This document shows positions 36,176 through 44,536 of a DNA stretch of 49,517 bases, in pieces (positions within the stretch are counted from its first letter, which is position 1; each line of letters opens with the position of its first letter). Where the stretch lies: the NCBI GenBank assembly GCA_017301975.1, contig JAFLEI010000043.1, positions 1 to 49,517 on the forward strand. The letters are read 5' to 3'. Both the position numbers and the translations under genes were made by a program. The notes below the pieces were generated by a model. The model worked only from the letters and a program-made list of their open reading frames with translations. It searched no databases and had not been told where the DNA came from. Origin of the DNA: Verrucomicrobiota bacterium. GTDB taxonomy: Bacteria; Verrucomicrobiota; Verrucomicrobiia; Verrucomicrobiales; Verrucomicrobiaceae.

Positions 36176-36573
36176 GCAAGACGATCCAAAGCTTTCGCGA
36201 GAAGGACTATGGCATGTTCATCGACCTGACGGACGCCACGGCCAGTGTAAGCCTGGATCGAAAAACCGGAAATCTCCTGCTTCAGGAGGGAGCCGGGAAA
36301 GATCGATTCAATGGTGCCATGATCACCTCCGATTTTTGCCACGGCTTCACACTTAGCGCCAATCCAGAAGGAGGCTGGGTGGTGGCCCTGCGGTTTGGCG
36401 ATCATAAATCTCATGTTCTCGGCTGCACTGACGATGAAGCCGCAGCGCTGCAATGGCTGAAGAAAGCATGGGACGTGATCCGCTCGAATCAATCGGCCGA
36501 ACAATCGACCGAGATCATCTTTTCATCCTCTCCGGCTGGCGCGGGTCAGGACTACCTTGTTTCTCAGCATTGA
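36172..36573 (+). CDS. Small hypothetical protein, possible partner of the papain-like protein
   Basis: The ATG overlaps the preceding stop (ATGA). The 133 residues are soluble, beta-rich at first (YGMFIDLTDATASVSLD, GGWVVALRF) with a later helix (DEAAALQWLKKAWDVI) and a Ser-rich tail. The size, lack of motifs and tight coupling behind a putative cysteine hydrolase resemble immunity or chaperone proteins, but this is inference from context only. It ends the operon and converges with the aminotransferase gene. Confidence 0.6.
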   Translation: MSKTIQSFREKDYGMFIDLTDATASVSLDRKTGNLLLQEGAGKDRFNGAMITSDFCHGFTLSANPEGGWVVALRFGDHKSHVLGCTDDEAAALQWLKKAWDVIRSNQSAEQSTEIIFSSSPAGAGQDYLVSQH

Positions 36574-36597
36574 AAGAGGCTGCCTTGTGTTAGCGCA

Positions 36598-37446
36598 TCA
36601 CGGATCATCCCGCCCCGCCACGAAATCCCGAAATGCCTGCGCCACGCGTTGAGTAACTGCACCGGCCACGCCGGGCATCGCACGCTGATCAACGCGCGCC
36701 AGCGGATGCACATCACGCGTGCTTGAGGTGAGAAAGGCTTCCTCACAGGTATGCAGGGCTTCAATGGGCAGCGTGACTTCCTCCACGACAATGCCTGCTG
36801 CGGCACAGGCTTCCAGCACCAGCGCACGGGTCACACCTGCCAGGCAGCCGGAGCTCAGCGGCGGTGTTTTCACCATGCCTGCGCTGACGATGAAGATGTT
36901 CGTGCCGGTGCCTTCGCAGAGTTCATCACGGGTGTTGGCAAAGATCGCCTCTCCCGCCCCTTCCCCATGGGCCAGCGCCAGGGCGCGAACGTTGTCGCCA
37001 TACGAAGTGGATTTGATGCCTGCGAGCGCGCTGCGCTCGTTGCGCGTCCACGGCACGGTCATCACCGTATCGGTCGGAGGCCAGGGCTTGAGTGCGGTGG
37101 CGGCGACGGTCATGGTTGCGGGAGCATCTCCACGATCCGATCCCAGCGGGCCATCGCCGCTGGTGAGCGTGACGCGGATGCGAGCATCTGCGAGTCCATT
37201 CGCCTGCATCGTCGTCAGCATCGCATTCACATAGGTCTCATACTCGGGAGGCGTGATGTTCATCGCCTGACACGAAGCCACCAGACGCCGCCAGTGCCGT
37301 GTGGGCGTGAAGGGTTTGCCGTTGCGTGCCACGAGTGTCTCGAACACACCATCACCTACCAGAAAGCCATGATCGAAGGGAGAGATGCGGGCTTCAGAAG
37401 TGCTGACGATGCGGCCATTGATCCAAGTATGCGTGGGAAGATTCAC
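36598..37446 (-). CDS. Class IV PLP-dependent aminotransferase / aminodeoxychorismate-lyase family
   Basis: The 282-residue protein shows the family hallmarks: FDHGFLVGDGVFETL near the N-terminus, the PLP lysine in AGIKSTSYGDNV (K145), and the phosphate-binding CEGTGTNIFIV and LAGVTRALVLE. Members act as branched-chain or D-amino-acid aminotransferases or as 4-amino-4-deoxychorismate lyase (PabC). The sequence alone does not separate these. A PabC role would fit folate synthesis with folA nearby, but the genes are not linked. Start ATG 37446. Confidence 0.9.
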   Translation of the reverse strand: MNLPTHTWINGRIVSTSEARISPFDHGFLVGDGVFETLVARNGKPFTPTRHWRRLVASCQAMNITPPEYETYVNAMLTTMQANGLADARIRVTLTSGDGPLGSDRGDAPATMTVAATALKPWPPTDTVMTVPWTRNERSALAGIKSTSYGDNVRALALAHGEGAGEAIFANTRDELCEGTGTNIFIVSAGMVKTPPLSSGCLAGVTRALVLEACAAAGIVVEEVTLPIEALHTCEEAFLTSSTRDVHPLARVDQRAMPGVAGAVTQRVAQAFRDFVAGRDDP

Positions 37447-37572
37447 ATCAGCAGCATGGCTTGAAAAAAAACATTCTCAACACATGCACTTTGCACTTGC
37501 AGGATCTTTTTCATGCGCCAGAATCTCGCCCTCAAACTTTCCGGATCGAACCGAAAACGAACCGAAAAATTT

Positions 37573-37647
37573 GCGGGTGTAGCTCAGTGGTAGAGCACTT
37601 CCTTGCCAAGGAAGATGTCGCGCGTTCGAATCGCGTCACCCGCTCCA
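37573..37647 (+). tRNA. tRNA-Gly with GCC anticodon
   Basis: A full cloverleaf is present: acceptor GCGGGTG/CACCCGC, D-arm with AGCTCAGTGGTAGAGC, anticodon stem CTTCC/GGAAG around TTGCCAA (anticodon GCC), and T-arm GCGCG-TTCGAAT-CGCGT. The discriminator T is followed by an encoded CCA (37645-37647). Confidence 0.97.
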
Positions 37648-37709
37648 TCAATCTCAGAAAGATTGATGGCACCAAGCAACCTTGGCCTTTTAAGGCTTCG
37701 ATTGGTGCC
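37646..37709 (+). terminator. Hairpins directly after the tRNA
   Basis: CATCAATCT (37646-37654) pairs perfectly with AGATTGATG (37660-37668) around a 5-base loop, starting within the encoded CCA. A second pair GGCACCAA (37668-37675) / TTGGTGCC (37702-37709) follows, enclosing a small hairpin and TTTT. They probably end or help process the tRNA transcript before the next gene. A clear T-run is absent. Confidence 0.5.
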
Positions 37710-37741
37710 CCGGCAACCTCCCTCCTCACGATTGTACATTC

Positions 37742-38599
37742 ATGTTTGTCTGGACCAAACTCACAGCTTCACGTTCGGCTGACACCTGGGAAGAACGTTT
37801 CGCTGGCAACCCTGACGGCACTCTCGTCACCACCAGTTTTCCCGGCCGCAAAATGGTCCGCCTGGAGTTTTACTGCGAGTCGCAGGCCCCGGCCAAAAAA
37901 GTGCAAAAGCAGTACGGGGGTGAAGTGCGTCATTTGAAGACCCAGAACTGGGCCGCCCATTCCTCACAGACCCCGCCGCCGGTGAAGGTGCGGGATAAAT
38001 TTGTGATCTGCACCGCCAAGACGCAGGCCGAACTCAAGCAGGCCCGGACCAAATTTCCCAACCGCGAAATCATCGCCGTGCCGGCCGACATGGCCTTTGG
38101 CACCGGCCACCACGCCACCACCGCCACCGTTCTGCGTCTTCTCGTTGATGCGGCTGAAGAGCGCCAGGCCGCCGGTCAAAAATGGAGCATGGCAGATCTC
38201 GGCTGCGGCAGCGGCATCCTCGCCATCGCTGCGGATAAACTGGGCGCCTCCCGCGTCTGGGGCTGCGACTTCGATCCCGCCGCCGTGAAAATCTCGCAGG
38301 AAAATGCGGTGCGCAACAACACCCCGAAGGTGCGCTTCACCCGCGTGGATGTGCTCAAATGGGAGCCGAAGCAGACCTGGGACATCGTCGCCGCCAACAT
38401 CTTCTTCGACATTTTGGAGTCGGCCTTTCCGCAGATGGTTCGCTCCGTCGCCCCCGGTGGCATCTTGACGCTCTCCGGCATTCTCAAGTCTCAGGCCAAG
38501 GACTGCCTTGCCGCAGGCAAGCGCGCGGGCTTTGTGCTTCAGAAAGTGGTGACCAAAGGCAAATGGGTGACCGCTTTGGGCACCGTTAAAAAAAGCTGA
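37742..38599 (+). CDS. prmA: Ribosomal protein L11 methyltransferase-like enzyme
   Basis: The 285-residue protein has an N-terminal substrate-recognition region (about 1-110) and a class I SAM-methyltransferase domain. It contains AFGTGHHATT (a PrmA hallmark), motif I ADLGCGSGILAIAA, the acidic strand-end GCDFDPAA and the catalytic-region motif VAANIFFDIL (corresponding to the NIL motif). PrmA methylates ribosomal protein L11. Length is near the usual 290. Start ATG 37742 lies 95 bp after the tRNA. Confidence 0.88.
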   Translation: MFVWTKLTASRSADTWEERFAGNPDGTLVTTSFPGRKMVRLEFYCESQAPAKKVQKQYGGEVRHLKTQNWAAHSSQTPPPVKVRDKFVICTAKTQAELKQARTKFPNREIIAVPADMAFGTGHHATTATVLRLLVDAAEERQAAGQKWSMADLGCGSGILAIAADKLGASRVWGCDFDPAAVKISQENAVRNNTPKVRFTRVDVLKWEPKQTWDIVAANIFFDILESAFPQMVRSVAPGGILTLSGILKSQAKDCLAAGKRAGFVLQKVVTKGKWVTALGTVKKS

Positions 38600-38728
38600 G
38601 CTGGCGCGGGTCCTGCGAGGTGGGGGTCTGACATCCATTGTCGTCCACGCCGCCACAACATCGCGCACTTAATTCTTGAAGTCGGAAGCCTGGATGATTT
38701 ATTATCAACAGATTCAAGCAAGCCGACC

Positions 38729-39703
38729 ATGCTTTTCGATCCCGCTTCCTCATCTGGCGGGGCTGGGTCCTCCAGTCCGCAGAAAAAGCGTGGCCTTCTC
38801 AATAAAGCACAGACTGAGGGAAACCGCATCGGCCTCCTCCCCACCGAAGGCTGGCGCAAGCGCAATTTCCAGTTCCTCAATGAGGTGCTCATCCCCACCC
38901 TGCTGGCCCCCCGTCAGCCCGGCGAGGATTTCGGGCTCCTTCCCGTAGCCACCGCCGCAGAGATTGGCGTGACCTGGCTCGGGCATGCCGGTTTCTTCTG
39001 CCAGATCGGCGGGATCAACATCGCCATCGATCCCAACTGGGCGCTCTGGCACGGCCCGGTGAAGCGCGTCCGCCACCCCAGCGTCTGGGCGCATGACCTC
39101 CCCCACATCGATCTCGTCCTCATCACGCACGCGCACTACGACCACCTGCACCTGCCCAGCCTGCGCAAGCTCGCCGTCGCCCAGCCGATCATCGTTCCTC
39201 AAGGGGTCGGCAAAGTGGTGAAAAACTGCGGCTTCGGACGCATCGTGGAATTGAAGATCTGGCAGAGCGCCACCTTCCGGGACCTGCGCATCACTCTTAC
39301 CCCGGCGAAGCATTGGGGCGCGCGGAATATTCATGACACGCACCGACAGTTTGGTGGCTACCTCATCAAATCACCCGAGCGCTGCCTCTTCCACTGCGGC
39401 GACAGCGCCATGTTTGACGGCTTTCAGGAGATCGGCAAACGCGCCAGCATCGACCTCGCGCTCATGCCCATCGGCGCCTACGATGCCCCCAGCGGACGCC
39501 AGGTGCACATGAACCCGGAGGAGGCCTTGGATGCTTTTCAAATGATGGGCGCCCACTCCATGATCCCCATGCATCACGACACCTTCCCCCTCGGCGGCGA
39601 ACCCCTCCGTGAGCCTGCCGAGCGTCTGGTCAAAGCAGCCCTCGCGCGGCAGTTGGAATCCCGCGTGCGCCTGCTGCGCGAAGGTGAATCCGCCATCTAT
39701 TAG
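38729..39703 (+). CDS. Metallo-beta-lactamase-fold hydrolase, NAPE-PLD-like
   Basis: The 324 residues contain the MBL metal ligands THAHYDHLHLPSL, followed by KHWGAR, FHCGDSAMFDGF and a final PMHHDTFPL. This arrangement, with the VTWLGHAGFF start of the fold, matches the NAPE-phospholipase D / UlaG-like branch that cleaves phosphodiesters. The first 60 residues are a basic, less conserved extension. No signal peptide, so cytoplasmic. Its stop is one base before the GTG start of the next gene, indicating coupling. Confidence 0.88.
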   Translation: MLFDPASSSGGAGSSSPQKKRGLLNKAQTEGNRIGLLPTEGWRKRNFQFLNEVLIPTLLAPRQPGEDFGLLPVATAAEIGVTWLGHAGFFCQIGGINIAIDPNWALWHGPVKRVRHPSVWAHDLPHIDLVLITHAHYDHLHLPSLRKLAVAQPIIVPQGVGKVVKNCGFGRIVELKIWQSATFRDLRITLTPAKHWGARNIHDTHRQFGGYLIKSPERCLFHCGDSAMFDGFQEIGKRASIDLALMPIGAYDAPSGRQVHMNPEEALDAFQMMGAHSMIPMHHDTFPLGGEPLREPAERLVKAALARQLESRVRLLREGESAIY

Positions 39704-39704
39704 T

Positions 39705-40223
39705 GTGCGCCCGCTGCTGACCCTCGTCGCCGCAGTTTCGGCGGATGGCTTCATCTCCACCGGCCAAGGCGTGCCTTGGAACATTCCCCGGGACAAAGCC
39801 TTCTTTCGCCGCATCACCTCCGGCCAGTGGCTGCTGCTGGGCCGCCGCACCTTTGAGGAAATGATCGGCTGGTTTGAAGACCGCCGCCCCTTGGTGCTGA
39901 CGCGCAGCCCCGTTTATGTTCCCGCCGTGGGCGAGGTCGTGGCCAGCGTGGAAGAGGCCCTGCAAGTCGCCGCAGCGGGCGGTGCGCGGGAGTTGTTTGT
40001 CTGCGGTGGTGGCGAGGCCTACGCCGCCTCCATGCCGTTGGCAGACCGGCTGATTTTGACCCATGTGGACTCCACCCTCGGCCATGGCGTCCCCTTTCCC
40101 GCAGTGAAGCCCGACGAATGGCTGCAAACCACTTTGGAAACCTTCCCAGCCGATGCCACTCATGCTTGGGAGATCAGCTTTGCCACCTACGAACGCATCA
40201 GGCAGCCAGCCCCTCCTAGGTAA
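39705..40223 (+). CDS. folA: Dihydrofolate reductase
   Basis: The GTG at 39705 yields 172 residues starting VRPLLTLVAAVSADGFI. DHFR features are the Met20-loop-like GQGVPWNIPRDKAFFRR, the NADPH-binding LLLGRRTFEEM, and FVCGGGEAYAASMPLADRL. The enzyme makes tetrahydrofolate for thymidylate and purine synthesis. Earlier in-frame starts from 39609 overlap the preceding gene and are rejected. Fairly divergent, so a DHFR-like (RibD-type) reductase is the alternative. Confidence 0.82.
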   Translation: MRPLLTLVAAVSADGFISTGQGVPWNIPRDKAFFRRITSGQWLLLGRRTFEEMIGWFEDRRPLVLTRSPVYVPAVGEVVASVEEALQVAAAGGARELFVCGGGEAYAASMPLADRLILTHVDSTLGHGVPFPAVKPDEWLQTTLETFPADATHAWEISFATYERIRQPAPPR

Positions 40224-40285
40224 GCGTGGATTATAATAATTTCAAGATGAGCAAAATCCCCTTTGGGTGTATCTAAGCCCTGCAG

Positions 40286-41146
40286 ATGAAACTTCCACCT
40301 CAGTTCCACCCGCGCTCCGCCGCAGCGCTGCTCACAGCAGCCTTGCTATGCGAAGGCTGCTCGTCCAGCCTGAAAACCGCAGCGACTTCTGACAAGACCC
40401 AGGCCGGCGCGAAAGACATCTCGCTGGTGAAGTCTCCCACGGATCTGAGCTTCCTGCTCAGCATGAGTTTCGTGGAGGCCAAGAGCATCTCCACGCAGCA
40501 GCTTGAATTCCCGCCTTATCTCAAGATCGCCGCGGACTCCATTCAGGTCTTCAAGTACTCGGCCGATGGCAAGCCGCTCAAGGCCCGCGCCCGCGGCAAG
40601 GTCTTCATCGAAATGGATTTCAATGAGCCAGCCAAAGCGCTCTGCCAGGAAGCCTTCATTACCGAGGATGAAATCATCCTGCGCGGCAGCCCGATTCTGC
40701 AGCGCGGCGGCAGCATGGTCGAAGGTCTCGACGAGAGCACCATCTTCTATCTCTTTGGCACTTCGCTGCGCGTCATCGGCCTGCACAAGGTGAACAACCA
40801 GAGCCAGATCGCCTCCATGATGCCCACCCTCGGCACTTGGGCCGCAGGCCCCAATCCGCTGCTGCCACCGCTCACTGAAAGCGCCGTGCCCTCCAGCATC
40901 CGTGACTCCATGCAGCGCGCCGCCGAGGCCGAAATGCTGCACCAAAAAACCCGCGAACTCTACGGCCCTGCTGATGCGCCTCCGGCCACACCCTCGCCAG
41001 CACAGCCGGAAAAAGGCACGGATAAAGCCAAGTCCCCTCCGCCTCCACCCGCGACCACCAAGAAACCCGTGGTGGAAATCCGCCGCGCCGTCCCTAACAA
41101 GCCCTCCTTCTGGAGCCGCTTCAAGACGGACAAGAGCCGGGCGTAA
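40286..41146 (+). CDS. Putative lipoprotein, 286 aa
   Basis: The N-terminus has a hydrophobic stretch ending LLCEGC-SSS, an imperfect lipobox with Cys25 as the likely lipidated residue. The central part is beta-rich (LEFPPYLKIAADSIQVFKY, ARGKVFIEMDF, EDEIILRGSPIL), reminiscent of cell-envelope proteins with repeated strands. The C-terminal 80 residues are Pro/Ala/Lys-rich and end in a basic segment. Probably attached to a membrane and facing the periplasm. No family assigned. Confidence 0.75.
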   Translation: MKLPPQFHPRSAAALLTAALLCEGCSSSLKTAATSDKTQAGAKDISLVKSPTDLSFLLSMSFVEAKSISTQQLEFPPYLKIAADSIQVFKYSADGKPLKARARGKVFIEMDFNEPAKALCQEAFITEDEIILRGSPILQRGGSMVEGLDESTIFYLFGTSLRVIGLHKVNNQSQIASMMPTLGTWAAGPNPLLPPLTESAVPSSIRDSMQRAAEAEMLHQKTRELYGPADAPPATPSPAQPEKGTDKAKSPPPPPATTKKPVVEIRRAVPNKPSFWSRFKTDKSRA

Positions 41147-41178
41147 AGCAGACGGTTTCAAAGAAGCACCGCAGGCTT

Positions 41179-41323
41179 CGTAGGATGGGTGTGGCGTAAG
41201 CCCGCCCGTCCATGAGCGAACGGCAAGCACCCTGGCGTAGGAACGTCCTCGCAGTCGGGCGGTTTGGCGAAAGGAGTCCAGTGTGCATGAGAGATCTCTG
41301 CGCGCCAAACACGCCCAACCTAC
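41179..41323. repeat. Dispersed intergenic repeat, copy 2, with inverted ends
   Basis: The first 96 bp match 20196-20293. The element starts with CGTAGGATGGGTGTGGCG and ends with the near-inverse CGCCAAACACGCCCAACC-TACG, so it is bounded by imperfect terminal inverted repeats. It fills the gap between a lipoprotein gene and the DUF1501 gene. Confidence 0.75.
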
Positions 41324-41337
41324 GATCAGCAATCCAA

Positions 41338-42693
41338 TCACCCGACGATCGCCTGCGGCACGCGGCCGTGCACATCCGTCAGGCGGTAATCCCGTCCCGC
41401 GTACCGATAGGTCAGCCGCTCGTGGTCCATGCCTAGGAGATGCAGGATCGTCGCGTGCACATCGTGCACATGCATCTTGTCCACCGCCGCTTTGAATCCA
41501 AACTCATCGCTTTCCCCGTAGGCCGTGCCGCCGCGCACACCGCCACCGGCAAAGAACATGGAAAAGCCATGCGGATTGTGATCCCGCCCGTTGCCGTTCT
41601 CACTCACGGGAGTGCGGCCAAATTCTCCGCCCCAGATGATCAGCGTGTCCTCCAGCATGCCACGTTGTTTGAGGTCACCGATCAGCGCGGCGATGGGCCG
41701 ATCAATGTCTGCCGCGAGCCTTCGCGTTGTTTCATCGTGCTTCGAGTGAGTGTCCCAGGGCTGACCGTTGCCATAATAAAGCTGCACGTAGCGCACGCCA
41801 CGCTCCACCAATCTTCGCGCCATGAGGCAGCCGTTGGAGAAATGGCTCTTGCCATACATTTCGCGCACACGCTCGGGCTCCAGATTCACATCAAACGCAT
41901 CGGTCGCCGCAGACTGCATTCGATACGCCGTCTCCATCGCCTGGATGCGCCCGTTCAGCGCAACATCCGCACCGCCGCGCGCCGCCAGATGCTCCGCATT
42001 CAGCGACTGCATCAGATCAATCTGCCTGCGCTGATCCGCCTTGGCTAGCTTCTCATTCGTCAGCCACGGGATCATCTTTTGCGGCTCCAGGTTGGAGTGA
42101 TTGATGTACACCCCCTGATGCTGCGCCGGCAGAAACGCGCTGGTCCACAGCACTGAAAACCGTACCGGCTTGCCCGGGCACAGCACCACGAAGGAAGGCA
42201 GGTTTGCATTCTCATTGCCCAGGCCGTAGCTCAGCCATGAGCCCATGCTCGGCACACGCTCCGTCATCGTGCCGTTGTTCATCAGCAGCAGCGCCGGGCC
42301 GTGATTCGGATTGTCCGTGTGGCAGGAGCGCAGCACGCACAGCTCATCCGCATGCTGCGCCAGATTCGGCAGCAGCTCGCTGATCTCCAGCCCGCTCTGC
42401 CCATGCTTTGAAAACGCATACGGAGAGGCCAGCAGCCCGCCCGTGGGTCGTTCCGTGCGCAGGTCTGCGCCTTGCGGCTTCTGCCCCGCATACTTCGTCA
42501 GCCCCGGCTTCGGATCAAAGAAGTCCGGCCCAAACGGCCCGCCGTTCATGAAGAGCTGGATCACCCGCTTCGCCTTCGGCACAAAGTTCGTGCGCGGCGC
42601 CCCATGCAGCGTGGAAGCCAGCCCGAGCGCGCCCAGCCCGCCCCCCATGCGGGAGAGAAGTTCGCGGCGCGAGAGTGCGGAGAAATCAGACAT
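41338..42693 (-). CDS. DUF1501 family protein with Tat signal
   Basis: The 451-residue protein begins with a twin-arginine-type leader (SRRELLSRMGGGLGALGLAS). The DUF1501 landmarks are VIQLFMNGGPFGPDFFDPKP, the SCHTDNPNHGPALLLMNNG block, WDTHSKHD and IIWGGEFGRTP. These alkaline-phosphatase-superfamily-like exported proteins are strongly enriched in Planctomycetota and Verrucomicrobiota and usually sit next to a DUF1549/DUF1553 cytochrome-type gene. No such partner is present here. Exact activity unknown. Confidence 0.92.
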   Translation of the reverse strand: MSDFSALSRRELLSRMGGGLGALGLASTLHGAPRTNFVPKAKRVIQLFMNGGPFGPDFFDPKPGLTKYAGQKPQGADLRTERPTGGLLASPYAFSKHGQSGLEISELLPNLAQHADELCVLRSCHTDNPNHGPALLLMNNGTMTERVPSMGSWLSYGLGNENANLPSFVVLCPGKPVRFSVLWTSAFLPAQHQGVYINHSNLEPQKMIPWLTNEKLAKADQRRQIDLMQSLNAEHLAARGGADVALNGRIQAMETAYRMQSAATDAFDVNLEPERVREMYGKSHFSNGCLMARRLVERGVRYVQLYYGNGQPWDTHSKHDETTRRLAADIDRPIAALIGDLKQRGMLEDTLIIWGGEFGRTPVSENGNGRDHNPHGFSMFFAGGGVRGGTAYGESDEFGFKAAVDKMHVHDVHATILHLLGMDHERLTYRYAGRDYRLTDVHGRVPQAIVG

Positions 42694-42759
42694 GCGGAGT
42701 GTACGCAGATGAAGGGCGCTCGCTTGCGTCCATGTGACACATTCAGCTCCTGTCGCTGC

Positions 42760-42850
42760 GGAGCGCGGACTTTAGTCCGCAGCAGGCCGCCCGCGCGAGG
42801 TGGTGCTTTTCCACTCAGGAAGCCGAGAGGACTGAAGTCCGCGCCCCTCT
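42760..42850. repeat. REP/MITE-like element with GCGGACT-AGTCCGC ends
   Basis: The left end (GGAGCGCGGACTTTAGTCCG, 42760 on) and the right end (GAGGACTGAAGTCCGCGCC, 42827 on) are inverted copies of the same sequence seen at both ends of 47389-47552. It fills the gap between the DUF1501 gene and the histidine-phosphatase gene. Confidence 0.75.
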
Positions 42851-42856
42851 CAGACC

Positions 42857-43513
42857 TCACCCCGCCACCTCAATCTGAAACGGCGTCAGCATCCGTAGCA
42901 CCTCCCCCTCCGCACACTCAAACGGATACACCATCACATTCGGTACCACGCAGTTCAGGTGAAAATCAAAGAACCCACGCATGTACTCCGCCGTAAATGC
43001 CGCCTCCGGATGCATTTGCCTCCACAGGATCGCCTTGATCACATACGCATGGCACACCACCGCGACGCGCTGCTCCGCACGCCCGCGCAGCTCCTTCACA
43101 GCCGCATCCACGCGCGCGCAGAAATGCCGGAACGTCTCCGCCCCCTCGCCATCGCAGAAATCCGGATCACTCCGCTCCCAGTACTGCCGCGCAGGCTCAC
43201 GCCGCAGCGTCTCCGTCGTCCCCACATAGCGGCCTGGTGCGAGAAACGTCAGCTCATGCAGCGGCAGCGTGATCACCGGCAACTGCGGATATTTGCGGAG
43301 CAGCGGAGCCGCCGTGAAACCCGTGCGCGAATAGCGCGACACCACCACGAGATCCGGCACCGTCTGCCACTGCGTCCCCAGCGCCTCCGCCTGCCGCAGC
43401 CCCTTCTCGCTCAGCCCGATCTCATGCGGCGTGTCCGTGGGAAACCCCGCGTTGCTGAGGCTTTCGGCGTGACGGATGAACCAGATCGTTTTCTTCATGG
43501 GGGCGTCTGCCAT
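42857..43513 (-). CDS. Histidine phosphatase (phosphoglycerate mutase-like) family protein
   Basis: The 218-residue protein contains the phosphohistidine motif IWFIRHAES (His15), an Arg in SRYSRT, an acid region (DGEGAETFRHF), and the second catalytic His in VVCHAYVIK. Such enzymes remove phosphate from sugars, lipids or proteins. The substrate cannot be told. The start could be MKKT at 43498 (213 residues) or the Met at 43513. Neither has a good ribosome binding site. Confidence 0.88.
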   Translation of the reverse strand: MADAPMKKTIWFIRHAESLSNAGFPTDTPHEIGLSEKGLRQAEALGTQWQTVPDLVVVSRYSRTGFTAAPLLRKYPQLPVITLPLHELTFLAPGRYVGTTETLRREPARQYWERSDPDFCDGEGAETFRHFCARVDAAVKELRGRAEQRVAVVCHAYVIKAILWRQMHPEAAFTAEYMRGFFDFHLNCVVPNVMVYPFECAEGEVLRMLTPFQIEVAG

Positions 43514-43588
43514 AGGCGCAGGCATGTGCGATGGCAAATGCGGGTGCGTTTAGATTGGAAAAGCGTGGAATCACATGCACGACGCAGC

Positions 43589-43708
43589 AGGTAGGGAGCG
43601 CTGTCCTCAGCGCTCCGCGAGAAGCCCTGAGGGTGTCGCACGCTCTGCGGCAACAACGAAGCCCACCCGCCTGCGCACGACGGCGGTTTGGGACAAACCG
43701 CCCTACCT
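43589..43708. repeat. Inverted-repeat element beginning AGGTAGGG
   Basis: The left end AGGTAGGGAGCGCTGTCC and the right end (inverse AGGTAGGGCGGTTTGTCCC) are imperfect terminal inverted repeats of a 120-bp element. The left 33 bases closely match 49330-49362 in inverted orientation. It lies in the gap between two minus-strand genes. Confidence 0.7.
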
Positions 43709-43725
43709 CACGCCCAATGCCGTCC

Positions 43726-44448
43726 TCACCTCTTTCCCCCAGCCCGCACCTCCGTCTTCGCCTTCTCCTCGATCTTGCCGCGCTCCTGCCGAGCAAAGCC
43801 CACCGGCATGTACACCGCAAACGCATACCCACACAGCCACACGAAGGTGCGCGCCCAGTACTTCACCGGCTGCCGACTCCGAAACGTCGGTCCCTCATTG
43901 TCATCGAGACACCCCGTCCTCAGCGTCTGGATCAAATGACTCGCCATCAGGAAGCACCACAGCGGCGGAAACACCGTGAAAAAGCTGAACTCATGGATCA
44001 CCACCCCGCACGCCGCCGACACCACCGACACGCCAAACAGCCCCCAGAACCACGGCGACCGAAACTGAAACTTCCACACCGGCACCTTCGGCTTCGGCCC
44101 GCAGGCCTCCTCCTTGTCCCGCACGATCTTCCACCCCAGCCGCCCACCGCCACGAATTTCCCCGCACTTCGGACACTCCATCGTCAGCCCTTCCGAGCGC
44201 TCCAGATACCCCGGCCCCGGCCGCGAGCAAAACGGGCACAGCAGCACCAGCTGCCGCCGCAACATCTTCACCCCCAGCACCAGTCCCACCAGCCCACACA
44301 CCACCAACAGTCCGATGAACACACCTTCCGCCGGCGACGTGTACCCACAGGGCTGCCCCCGATCCGTCAGCAGGTTCAACAACCAGCACCCCACCAGCAC
44401 CCACGGCATCGTGTGAATCGCATAAAAACAAAAACGGAAGCTCAGCAT
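43726..44448 (-). CDS. Membrane protein with a zinc-ribbon, 240 aa
   Basis: From ATG 44448 it encodes 240 residues with four or five hydrophobic helices. Between the second and third are two cysteine pairs, CPFC and CPKC, about 20 residues apart, forming a cytoplasmic zinc ribbon. The C-terminus is highly charged (RQERGKIEEKAKTEVRAGGK). Codon use is strongly GC-rich. I know of no specific family. It could be a small sensor or scaffolding membrane protein. Confidence 0.75.
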   Translation of the reverse strand: MLSFRFCFYAIHTMPWVLVGCWLLNLLTDRGQPCGYTSPAEGVFIGLLVVCGLVGLVLGVKMLRRQLVLLCPFCSRPGPGYLERSEGLTMECPKCGEIRGGGRLGWKIVRDKEEACGPKPKVPVWKFQFRSPWFWGLFGVSVVSAACGVVIHEFSFFTVFPPLWCFLMASHLIQTLRTGCLDDNEGPTFRSRQPVKYWARTFVWLCGYAFAVYMPVGFARQERGKIEEKAKTEVRAGGKR

Positions 44449-44536
44449 GCGCCCGAGTGAAACGGATTCGCCGAGTATTGGCAATGACAGTCTGGGGCGG
44501 GGATTGGAACCATCACCCGGCCTTTACCGTCCCTGT

